DNA from: Ottelia alismoides
Taxonomy: Eukaryota > Streptophyta > Magnoliopsida > Alismatales > Hydrocharitaceae
Assembly: GCA_037367405.1 (NCBI GenBank)
Contig: JAZKJV010000681.1
Span: 372,001 to 436,000 of the forward strand
DNA length: 64,000 nucleotides
Reading direction: 5' to 3'
Position numbers and translations under genes: made by a program. The notes beneath the pieces are model-generated. The model worked only from the letters and a program-made list of their open reading frames with translations. It had not been told where the DNA came from and searched no databases. Positions 47,601 to 56,480 of the stretch are shown one piece after another (positions within the stretch are counted from its first letter, which is position 1; every line of letters starts with the position of its first letter).

Positions 47601-48292
47601 ATTTATTTATAGAATAAAATGAGGAATAAAAGGATATATTTATTTTACTTTTATTATTTATGTATATAGGTAAAATAAATAGATATATACATCTATATAC
47701 ATGGCATATGTACAATATATTTTTGTGTTTTTAATTTTGTTATTTTTATTTGATTTTTGTTTTGATTCTTTTTATTTTATTTATTTACAATATATAATAT
47801 AAAATATTTACAAAAAGTTTAGAAAATAATTTTATTTATTTATAAGGTTGAATAAATAAAGGGGTATGGTCTATGTACATGGTGAAAGGATATTTTTGGT
47901 CTTTTTGATTTTTAGCTTTTTGTTTTGTTTTTATACTTTATAAATATGTACAAATATTTACAAACATATTTTTGGGTGAGGAAAATATAATTTTATTTAT
48001 TTACAAAAATATATACACATGAGCCCCTATCTCCCTCTACTTGGCTTCTATGCGGTCAGGCCCATGCTGAGCCCTCCCTTGGGTTAGGTTGCTCAATATT
48101 TATTCTAAATATTTCCCTCTTTTTTCTTTTTCATCATTATTCTTTTATTTTTGCACAAAAACATGCTAATTATAGATATTTACAAAATGCATGCTTTTGC
48201 TAATTATTCCTATTTACAAGTATCTACATGCATTTGCATAGGTTTTTGTAGCTAAAATATGAGAATAAAGAGTGATGAATGGGTATTCATCA
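44640..48292 (-). repeat. 5' LTR of the Gypsy element (3,653 bp)
   Basis: Starts TGATGACCCG and ends TTCATCA on the plus strand; matching ends in the other LTR. It carries the same candidate TATA box (47119-47124) and the same GC-rich middle. It lacks about 16 bases present in the 3' LTR near 33362. Confidence 0.93.
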
Positions 48293-48297
48293 ATTTT

Positions 48298-48371
48298 ACC
48301 CATAGGTTGCTCTCCTATATAAGAGAGCCTAGGGCGGATGGAATAAACAAGCTTTCTTATTTTTCCCAACA
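48298..48371 (+). repeat. 5' LTR of the nested Copia, second part
   Basis: Resumes at ACCCATAGG after the Gypsy target duplication and ends CCCAACA at 48371. It contains the TATATAA box (48316-48322) flanked by CTCTC and GAGAG. The primer site remnant TGATATCAGAGC follows at 48372. Confidence 0.93.
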
Positions 48372-48383
48372 TGATATCAGAGC
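48372..48383 (+). promoter_or_regulatory. Primer-binding site, one mismatch
   Basis: TGATATCAGAGC, a G-to-A change from the standard methionyl-tRNA site TGGTATCAGAGC, directly after the 5' LTR. Confidence 0.88.
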
Positions 48384-48975
48384 GACGGTCCTAGATCGGA
48401 GTTCTCGAACCAAATCCTAACCCTAGCCCCCACCTTCGAGCCCTCCGCGTGCCTTCCCATATTGCGCCGCCCCCGACCCCGGCCTTGCTCAGCGCCGCTC
48501 CGACCTCGTGCCTCCTCCTCGCGTTGTGCGCTGTGCGCATTGTGCGCGCCTCCTCAGCGCATTGTGCGCTGTGCGCGCTGGCCGCACTGAGCGTTCTTCG
48601 CCTCCTGCGCTGTCGTGATTTGCGCCTCTACCGCGCGCCTGTTGCGCTGATCTGCGCGCGTGATCTACGCGTGTGATCTGCGCGTGTGACCTTGCGCCTC
48701 TGCTGCGTGTCTGTTGCGCGTCGTTGTCGCGTGTGATTTGCGCGTGATCTCACGTCCCCAGTGCGCGCCCATTTCGCGTATAAAGATCTTGACCTCCGTG
48801 CACGTGCAACCCTAAGTCAAGCACGTGTGCGGCTCCACAACTCGTTCCGTGCGTGCATCTCCATATTAATGGGTTTGGTTGCTTGAGTCTACACATGCAA
48901 CTAAACCCGTTAATGTCCGTGTAGACGATCATATCATCAGTCTATTACCCTAGTCTTCCATTATCAATATATCAT
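48384..48975 (+). other. GC-rich leader of the nested Copia
   Basis: Untranslated leader with many TGCGCG and GTGATCTGCGCG-type repeats from about 48530 to 48770. Open frames here are compositional by-products. Confidence 0.65.
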
Positions 48976-51900
48976 AAAGCAAGGCAGACATTCAGAGGTC
49001 CAGCGCCGATTGTGAAGATGGATGGTTCAAATTATGAACTGTGGGCAATGCAGTTCATGAGTATGATGAAGTCAACCGGTAAGAAACACATTCTTACTGA
49101 AGAAGAGCCTGCTGAGAAGACTGGGGTCAATGCCTCATGGGAGGCAGATGATGCATATGCCAAGATCTGGCTTTTTGGAACTCTGGCAATTGAGATTGCC
49201 AACGATATTCTTCATCAGCCCACTGCAAAAGCAATGTGGGATATTCTGGCTGCTACATATTCTCAGGCAAAGAATGAGACGAAGATTCTGCAACTCCAGC
49301 ATGACATATTTACTATCAAGCAGAATGGACGGCCTCTACACTCGTTGTACACGTCTTTACGTGGAATGTTTGAGAAGCTTTATAACTTCATGCCTCTCAC
49401 AGCCACTCCAGAGCAACAGAAGACCTATCAGAATGCCACTATGGTGGGTGTTTTTCTTGCTGCCCTTGATCCTGAGTACGAGGCAGCACGTTCCCAAATC
49501 TTGGTGGATTCTACTATTCCTCCTATGGAGGAAGCTTTTCATAAGCTGAGTCGTATTACTGTTCCCTCGTCTGCTACGAATCCAACAGCCTCAGCCATGG
49601 CAGCCAATCGAGGTCAAGGAGGTCATCATCAGTTCCATGACCGTGGACTTCGCGGTAGAGGAGGCCGTGTTCGGCCATCATGCACTTTTTGCCATCGTTC
49701 TGGACATACTGAAGACACATGTTATTCTAAGCATGGATTTCCGGCTTCCGCACGAGTCGCTGAACAGATCGAGCCCCCAGTCGCATCATCTATGGATTAG
49801 CGCTTTGATGATCTTGTAGCCCGTCTGAGGGTCATCATTCCTCCATCTGGTCCCGCTGCATCAGCATCTACTTCTGAGAGTCACACCGGCGTTGCCGCAT
49901 CTACATCCACCAGTACATCAGGTAGCACCTATGCATTCACTAGCAGTAGTGGATCAGATACTTCAGAGTGGATCATGGACTCTGGTGCCACACATAATCT
50001 GTGTGGTGATCAAGGTCTACTTACAGGATACAGACAGGTTTCTCCAGGCCGTACAGTAGTTATTACTAATGGAACACATTCCCCGATTACTGATCAGGGG
50101 GAGATTAGATTGACACCATCCATGCATCTCAAGAACGTGTTACATGCACCTGATTTTTCGATGAATTTGTTGTCCATTAGCCAACTTACAAAGGATTTAC
50201 ATTGTCAAGCAATTTTTGATCCATCCTCTCTTATTTTTCAAGACATCCTTACGGGCAACGTAATTGGGTGTGGCTATGAGCAAGGCGGCATCTATCGCCT
50301 TAGTCGGACTCCTTATGCTGGAACCTCATCTCTACCTGCTAGATCCATCTCCCCTTTACTGTGGCACCTGCGCTTTGGACATCTACCGCTTCAGAAGCTG
50401 TGTCATGTGTTACCTCAGGTTTCACCTCAAACGTCCATTCAATGTGAGGCTTGTCAGTTGGGAAAACATCATCGGTCTACTTTTCCCAGTCGTCAGTGTC
50501 GGAGTAGTACCTCCAAGTTTGAGTTATTTCATTCCATATCTGGGGTCCTAGTCGTGTTCCTGATCATCAGGGACACAGGTTTTATATAGTTATTGTGGAT
50601 GATTTCTCTCGTGTGTCGTGGGTATTTCTATTAAAGAATAAATCTAAAGCGGGGAATATTATCATCAATATCATTAATGAAGTTCGCAATGTTTTTTCTG
50701 CATCTGCTAAGATTGTTAGAAGTGATAATGCCCCGGAATTCTGTACTCATACCCTATCCAATTATTTTTCATCTCAAAGGATTATCCACCAAACATCCTG
50801 TGCCTATACTTCCCAACAGAATGGGGTTGCTGAAAGGAAACATCGTCATTTATTCAATGTCACCAGGTCGCTTCTTATACAGAGTAATGCCCCTCATTCT
50901 TTCTGGGGTGATGCTGTTCTTACGACATGCTACCTTATTAATCGAATGCCGTCATCTGTCTTAGGTGAGAAGATTCCATTCTCTCTCACTTTCCCTGACA
51001 AAGAATTGTTCTCTCTTACTCCTCGTGTGTTTGGCTCGGTTGCCTTTGTTCACCAGTTGTCTCCCGGGACTGACAAGCTCTCTCCTAGAGATGTCAAGTG
51101 TGTCTTTGTCGGGTACTCCAAAACACAGAAGTACAAGTGGTATGATCCATTGCGAAGGAGGTATTTAGTCAGTGTTGATGTCACCTTTTTTGAATCTGTT
51201 ATGTACTTCTCGTCTACAGGTGATCGGATGGTTCCCTCTGATACTACCGATGCCATATACATGCAACCACCACCACCACCAGAACCGTTATCATCTCCTA
51301 TACCTCACGTCACTGTACATGTTCCACAACTGCCATTCCACTATACCCGTAGGCCTGCTTCTGCTCATGGTCGATGCTCATCATCTAGCTCGCCTGAGGT
51401 ATGTTCTGAAAATATTTCTATTGATGGATCTGATGATTTTCCTGAGCAGGGTGTGTTACAGAGGCCAGCTGAGGAGACAGATGATTTAGATATACCTATT
51501 GCTTTACGAAAGTAGAAGCGGAGCTGCGCGTCATATCATATAGCATCTTCTGTGTCGTTTGACCGTCTCACTGGCGAATTCAGAAACTTTGCCATTGCAT
51601 TGTCAGCAGGGAATTATCAAGATGCACTGAAGGATAGTCGATGGTGCTTGGCCATGAAAGAAGAAATGGCAGCTCTTCAGTCCAGACGCACCTGGAGCCT
51701 TGTTCCCGCACTTGCTGATGTGTATACAGTTAGCTGCAAGTGGGTCTTTACAGTTAAGCATAATGCAGATGGCAGCATTGACAGATACAAGGCTCGCCTT
51801 GTTGCTCGTGGCTTCACACAGACATATGGGGTGGATTATCTTGATACATTCTCGTCGGTTGCTCGCCATTCCACTTTACGGATCCTCCTTTCTGTTGCAG

Positions 51901-53140
51901 TTACTCGTAATTGGCCGCTATACCAGTTAGATGTGAAGAATGCATTCCTATACGGTGACTTACAGGAGGAAGTCTACATGCAACAGCCACCTGGTTTTGC
52001 TGTTGAGGGGGAATATCCTACGGTGTGCAGACTTCATAAGGCTATCTATGACCTTAAGCAGAGCCCCAGAGCTTGGTTCCAGAAGCTCTCAGACCTGTTT
52101 GAGAAATAGGAGTACAGACGTTCTAATGATGATCATTCCCTGTTCGTACAGAAGACACCCAGCGGTATCATTGTTATTATGGTGTATGTAGATGATATTC
52201 TGATTATAGGTGATGATGAACAGGGAATCCAGGGGGCAAAAGAAATGTTGGATCGTGAATTCGTCACCAAGGACCTTAGGGTTCTTAAATATTTTCTGAG
52301 ACTGGAGTTTGCCAGAAGTCCTCATGGGTTGGTAATGGCACAGAGGAAATATGCCACTGACTTGTTGAGCGAAACAGGAATGCTTGGTTGCCGACCTGCA
52401 ACTACACCTATGGATCCCAGTATGAGATTATATGATGATGACACTGATGAGGTGGATAAGAGAAGATACAGAGAACTGGTGGGCAAACTTCTCTATGTTA
52501 CTATTACCAGGCCCGATATCTCATTTGATGTGAGTCGAGTGAGCTAATTTATGGAGCAACCACGTCAGGTACACATGGATGCTATACATATGATACTCAG
52601 GTATCTTAAGTCATCTCCAGGTGCGGGTCTACTGTTTAAGAAAGGCAAGGAGGTTACTATATCAGCTTGTGCAGATGCAGATTACGTAAGGTGCCCCAAG
52701 GATAGGAAGTCCACCACTGGGTTTGTTGTGTATGATGGAGATTCTCTAGTCTCATAGAGAAGCAAGAAGCAAACGGTTGTTGCAAGGTCCAATGCTGAGT
52801 CTGAATATAGGGCTATGGCCCAGGTCAGTACAGAAATGATGTGGGTAAAGGCTGTGCTTGCAGATATATATATAGAGGTTCCGCTTCCTATGGCTCTGTA
52901 ATGTGACAATCAGGCGGCTCTATTCATTGCAAATAATCCAGCATTTCATGAATGGATCAAGCACATTGAAGTTGATTGTCACTTCATACGCGACATGATT
53001 CAGAAGGGGTTTATTGTTACATCCCATGTTAGCTCAGAGGATCAAACTGTAGACATTTTTACCAAGGCGTTACTGCGAGGGCCGTTCCAGAAGTGTTCGT
53101 CCAAGCTGAGCATGATTGATATCTATGCTCCACCTTGAGG
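48976..53140 (+). pseudogene. Copia gag-pol polyprotein, multiple nonsense codons
   Basis: Gag-pol of the short-LTR Copia family. The family start is lost through a small deletion near 48985; sequence is readable from FRGPAPIVKMDG (48994). Gag continues to the CCHC knuckle CTFCHRSGHTEDTC (49681-49722). Protease DSGATHNL lies at 49978 onward. Integrase has DDFSRVSWVFLL (50598) and QQNGVAERKHRH (50815); a frameshift near 50535 precedes it. RT has YVDD at 52185-52196, and RNase H follows. In-frame stops at 49798, 51513, 52107, 52545, 52755 and about 52900 interrupt an otherwise collinear frame, most explicable as one transition from CAG, CAA or TGG. The end reads [11 protein letters not shown], as in the other copies. 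Confidence 0.92.
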
Positions 53141-53145
53141 GGGAG

Positions 53146-53290
53146 TGTAGAGATATATTATTCACTTCTGTACTTTTCTTATACTTTTATTTTCTGTTGG
53201 ACTCTTTATGTATTTTACCCATAGGTTGCTCTCCTATATAAGAGAGCCTAGGGCGGATGGAATAAACAAGCTTTCTTATTTTTCCCAACA
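53146..53290 (+). repeat. 3' LTR of the nested Copia
   Basis: 145 bp, TGTAGAGATA...CCCAACA, directly after the polypurine tract TTGAGGGGGAG. Target duplication AATAC follows. Confidence 0.95.
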
Positions 53291-54934
53291 AATACCAAAG
53301 ACCTTTCTCAAGTGAGATGCATTAAGGATGAGGAAGATCATGTGTTTGTTACTCAGAAGGACATAGAGACTAGATGGGAGCAATACTTCCATAAACTTTT
53401 CATTGGGGAAGGAAATAGAGAGATCACTATGGGTGATCTAGCTAGTAGTGAAAGTTACTTGAATCGTGCAAGCTATAGACGAATACAAAGAAAGGAAGTA
53501 GAGGAGGCTTTGAAGGTTACGAGACCTAGGAAAGGTGTAGGACTGGATGACATCCCTGTAGAAGTATGGAGAGTTTTAGGTGAGCGCGGTTTGACTTGGC
53601 TTACGAATCTATTCAATGTTATTTGACGAAGCAAGAAAATGCCTGAAGATTGGAGGAATATCGTGGTGCCTCTTTATAAGAATAAAGGAGACATTCAAAA
53701 TTGTTCAAATTACAGAGCTATTACTATGAAAATTTAGGAACGTGTGATCGAAAGAAAGCTGAGGAAAGTTTTCAACATAAAAGAAAATCAATTCGGATTC
53801 ATGTCAGGTTGCTCAACTATTGAAGCCATCCATTTGCTGAGGAGAACAATGGAGATTTATAGAGCTAAAAGGAAGAACCTCCGTATGATTTTTATTGATT
53901 TGGAGAAGGCTTATGATTCTGTCCCACGAAAGATATTGTGGAGAGTTTTGAAGAAGAGACAAGTACATGTCCTATACATTTACCTCATAAAGGACATGTA
54001 TGATAGGGCTTTATCTTGTGTAAGGACCCCGTCTAGGAAGACTGACTATTTTAACATCAACATCGATTTACATCAAGGTTCATCTTTGAGTCCATTTCTT
54101 TTTACTTTGATTATGGACGAGTTGACAAGTCACATTCAGGATGAGTTACCTTGGTGTATGTTATTTGCTGATGATATTGTGTTGATTGACGAGACTAAAG
54201 ATGGAGTAAATGAGAAGCTTGAGATCTGGAGACATGCATTGAAGACTAAAGGATTTCGTATAAGTAGAGCTAAGACGGAATATATGGAGTGCACCTTTGA
54301 TGGAAGCAATGGTGAAGGAATTGAGGTGAAGATTGGAGACAATAACATTCGGAAGAGAGACTCTTTTAGATATCTGGGATCTATTTTGCAACGGGATGGG
54401 GAAATTGATGGAGATGTTATTAATAAAATAAATACTGGTTGGCTAAAGTGGAGAGGAGCCTCTGTTGTTCTCTGTGATAAGAAAATTCCTTTAAAAATTA
54501 AAGGAAAATTTTACAAAGCATCCGTGAGACCTGCTATGCTCTATGGATCTGAATGTTGGCCTGTGAACCATAGACATGTGCAGAGAATGGTTGTAGCAGA
54601 AATGAAAATGCTAAGGTGAATGTGTGGACACACACGTAAAGATCGGATTCGGAATGATGCAATCAGAAAGAAAGTTGGTGTAGCTCCGATCGAGGATAAG
54701 ATGCGAGAAAACCTCTTAAGATGGTTTGGTCATTTGCAAAGAAGATCAACGGATGCACTAGTTAGGAGATGCAAGTGTTGGGATGTTGATCCGGCTAAGA
54801 GAGGGCGAGGACGGCCCAAGAAGTGTTGGAAAGAGACTATACGAAGGGATCTTAGTTTTTTGGATATAAGCCCGGAATTGACCCAAGATAGATCTGAATG
54901 GAGGCGAAGAATCCATGTAGCCGACCCTACTTAA
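53291..54934 (+). pseudogene. LINE reverse transcriptase (last part of the RTE protein)
   Basis: RT of the RTE LINE, which copies its RNA at the nicked target. One frame runs from 53312 to 54934 with only three stops: TGA at 53624, TAG at about 53735 and TGA at 54617, each one transition from Arg or Trp codons. Motifs in order: GVGLDDIPVEVW (53540), the Y/F-RAIT strand (53715), FGFMSGCSTIEAIHLLR (53793), FIDLEKAYDSVPR (53890), LHQGSSLSPFLFTLIMDEL (54068) and the catalytic MLFADDIVLI (54158). After these come the FRYLGS thumb region (54367) and a C-terminal WFGHLQRRS and [10 protein letters not shown]. It resembles the fragment at 19679-19999. There is no RNase H. Confidence 0.93.
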
Positions 54935-54947
54935 TTGTGGGAAAAGG

Positions 54948-54961
54948 CTTTGTTGTTGTTG
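54948..54961 (+). repeat. (TTG)n tail of the LINE
   Basis: The LINE ends in TTGTTGTTGTTG just before the target duplication. The same tail type is at the truncated copy (19651, reversed). Confidence 0.9.
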
Positions 54962-55073
54962 TATGTTAGGCCAAGTAAACTTTCTCTGTGTAAGGAGACC
55001 TTCATGGTCCTTTTAGAAACTCGACGTCCAAGTGAAGTCCATCGCATGAGTGGAAAGCAGGAAAGGCATCAAA
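54962..55073. repeat. Intron segment duplicated around the 22185 Copia, right copy
   Basis: Begins with the LINE target duplication (54962-54979) and continues as the second copy of 22063-22176 to GGCATCAAA. The two copies show four differences. Confidence 0.88.
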
Positions 55074-55339
55074 GTTACGCAACTCACAAGCACTATGGTT
55101 CCTGATTCAAAATTTCAGCTAACACTCAGTTTGAGGAGATGAAACACAGAAATGATGCATGCAAGACGGACATTCGGATGCTAGTTGAAAACACATGCAG
55201 CTGGCAAAGTTGTGAAAATAAGACTGCAATAACATTGTATGGACATTTGCAAATTGTGCCCTTCTAAGCATTTTACATCGAACAAATGGATTAGATGGTC
55301 ATCAGCAGGAAAATGAACATTATGAGGCATCTCAGATAC

Positions 55340-55404
55340 CAGCAATCCCTTTGGAATCAGATGATTTTGACTCTCTTTGCACGTATAGACATCCAAGGCA
55401 CTTG
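55340..55404 (-). CDS. LPEAT1: LPEAT1-like acyltransferase exon (KCLGCLYVQRES)
   Basis: A 65-nt exon following a TTCTTTTCGCAG acceptor and ending before GTATCTGAG. Its first base completes a Ser codon begun by the previous exon; then KCLGCLYVQRESKSSDSKGIA; its last G begins the Gly completed by the exon at 20343-20408. The Y-VQRE-KSSD segment follows the NHXXXXD motif region in LPEAT1-type lysophospholipid acyltransferases. Phase and splice sites agree on both sides. The intron that follows is 34.9 kb because of transposons. Confidence 0.85.
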
Positions 55405-55506
55405 CTGCGAAAAGAACAATGATAAATTATCAAGGTCAGATAAGAGAAATTATCAGCAAAGAGGAAAGATCTATGAATTCAAAGGTAAAGACATCTGCAA
55501 ACAAAC

Positions 55507-55544
55507 CTGATGATACCAACTAGAGGAAGCCTAGCCACTGATTT
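55507..55544 (-). CDS. LPEAT1: LPEAT1-like acyltransferase mini-exon (KSVARLPLVGII)
   Basis: A 38-nt exon after a GCTGAAG acceptor, ending ATCATCAG before a GTTTGT donor. It encodes KSVARLPLVGII plus two bases of a Ser codon finished by the exon at 55404. This matches the SV-KLPLVG segment after the NHXXXXD block in LPEAT1 proteins. Only the conserved order and exact phase make so small an exon convincing. Confidence 0.85.
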
Positions 55545-55642
55545 CTTCAGCAAACAAGATATTAAATGAAGCAGAAATCCAATGTTTAGTTGCTTGTTAT
55601 TGGCTTATTGCCATATTAAGATAAACATTACTTCTATCTCAC

Positions 55643-55762
55643 CTTTGCCACAAAGCTTGGAAAGGACGATGACATGTGATACAAAACATCAACATACGAA
55701 ACATGGTTTGATATAATTGCTCCCGGCAATCCAAGGTCTTCAGATTCATCATTCAACATATT
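55643..55762 (-). CDS. LPEAT1: LPEAT1-like acyltransferase exon with NHXXXXD catalytic motif
   Basis: A 120-nt exon, exactly 40 codons in phase 0, bounded by a CATGTTCAG acceptor and a GTGAGATAG donor. It encodes ...DLGLPGAIISNHVSYVDVLYHMSSSFPSFVAK. NHVSYVD is the NHXXXXD motif of glycerol-lipid acyltransferases, supplying the catalytic His and Asp that transfer an acyl chain from acyl-CoA. The surrounding PGAI-SNHVSY-D-LYHMS-SFPSFVAK is diagnostic of plant LPEAT1 (acyl-CoA:lysophosphatidylethanolamine acyltransferase, an endomembrane enzyme of phospholipid remodelling). N-terminal exons, including the membrane segment, should lie further right but were not recognised before 64000. The frame is intact with no lesion. 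Confidence 0.88.
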
Positions 55763-56284
55763 CTGAACATGATGGAAGAAAAAAACGGCATAATTTATCA
55801 ACATGGAATACCCTCCTTGAATTTAAAAAGTTCAAGAATTCTACATGAAAAGGAGTTGGACATTTTTGCTGACAAACCCTGGAAACAACGATTGTTTAAA
55901 AATCCAAAGGATGACTAATTGAGGCAGTAATCTTTTTTTCACGAAATTAAGTTAACAGAGAAACAATACAAAAAAGGGAAAACCCAATTCTGTACTGATA
56001 CAAGATCACACCAGGGCAAGTACAAAGCCCCGCAATACAATATGTTCCAACTTTTTTTTGTACTCCAAACCTTGCTCGCAAATGGACATAGGAAAAATAA
56101 CAGTCCATGTCTTAGTCAACGCTCCCAAAAGAAGGAATAAGTCATACAGTAATGGCTCACCTACATATGTAGACATTTGCCACCGACATCTTACTCCTCA
56201 TTTCCCAATGATTGAAACACATATTCATGGATTCATATTCTAAATTAATAATCAACAGATGCAAAATCCTAAACGATTATCATG
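55763..56284 (-). other. Intron or flank upstream of the first LPEAT1 exon seen
   Basis: No exon-like sequence was recognised. The stretch reads (minus) into the C/T-rich acceptor before 55762. Confidence 0.5.
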
Positions 56285-56480
56285 GACCAAAATATTTCTA
56301 TATATCGTCAATATAGTTTTGATATATCCATGTTATATCAGTACCGGTGGCTAGAAGATGGTTACCAAGGATATCATTGTCCCGGATAACGGCCCATATG
56401 TTGTGTGATATATTGGTGATATATCATGATTCTGTACCATGTCGGTTGCAAGTTGGGACATAAATGTGATTTTCCATCTT
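56285..56480. repeat. CGATATATCG-family repeat fragment
   Basis: Repeated TATATCGTCAATATAG, GATATATCATG and similar units, matching subterminal sequence of the MITE at 28555-29762. Boundaries are unclear. Confidence 0.5.

Larger units (their letters stand above)
30584..48292 (-). mobile_element. Athila-like Gypsy retrotransposon, ~17.7 kb
   Basis: A minus-strand Gypsy element inserted in the 5' LTR of the nested Copia, with exact target duplication ATTTT (30579-30583 and 48293-48297). LTRs are 30584-34254 (3,671 bp) and 44640-48292 (3,653 bp), both TGATGA...TCATCA. They are nearly identical by eye apart from small indels, one about 16 bp near 33362. A tRNA-Asp-type primer site, RT with FMDD, the LRSGR motif between gag and pol and the post-integrase FPGKL region indicate the Athila/Tat clade; the primer site and absence of a second RNase H favour Athila. 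It was the last insertion in the nest. Confidence 0.94.
30513..53290 (+). mobile_element. Copia retrotransposon (short-LTR family), split by a Gypsy element
   Basis: A plus-strand Copia element inserted in the LINE with exact target duplication AATAC (30508-30512 and 53291-53295). The 3' LTR is 53146-53290 (145 bp). The 5' LTR is in two parts, 30513-30583 and 48298-48371 (48293-48297 being the duplicated ATTTT), separated by the Gypsy element. Joined, the 5' LTR differs from the 3' LTR at four positions (about 97% identity). One difference turns the 5' LTR start TG into TA. Same family as 6496 and 59526. Confidence 0.94.
27244..54961 (+). mobile_element. RTE-type LINE, full length but split by later insertions
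   Basis: A plus-strand non-LTR retrotransposon with a 5' region carrying repeated AGCCCGGGTAA-type segments (27258-27300), an endonuclease, a reverse transcriptase and a (TTG)n tail (54948-54961). The exact 18-bp target duplication shows it entered as one unit. Its own sequence lies in 27244-28554, 29763-30005, 30408-30512 and 53291-54961, together about 3.3 kb. The remaining ~24 kb is two MITEs, a Copia element and a Gypsy element. Single-frame endonuclease-RT with a TTG tail and no RNase H fits the plant RTE clade. Confidence 0.93.
20409..55339 (-). other. LPEAT1: 34.9-kb LPEAT1 intron filled with nested transposons
   Basis: Bounded on the minus strand by a GTATCTGAG donor (55339) and a CATGTAG acceptor (20409), with a phase-1 split Gly codon. 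It contains a Copia element, an RTE LINE, two MITEs, a second Copia element and a large Gypsy element. Removing these leaves roughly 2 kb. The non-transposon parts (20409-22184 and 54980-55339) have no coding features. Whether it is spliced in the living plant is not shown by sequence alone. Confidence 0.7.
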
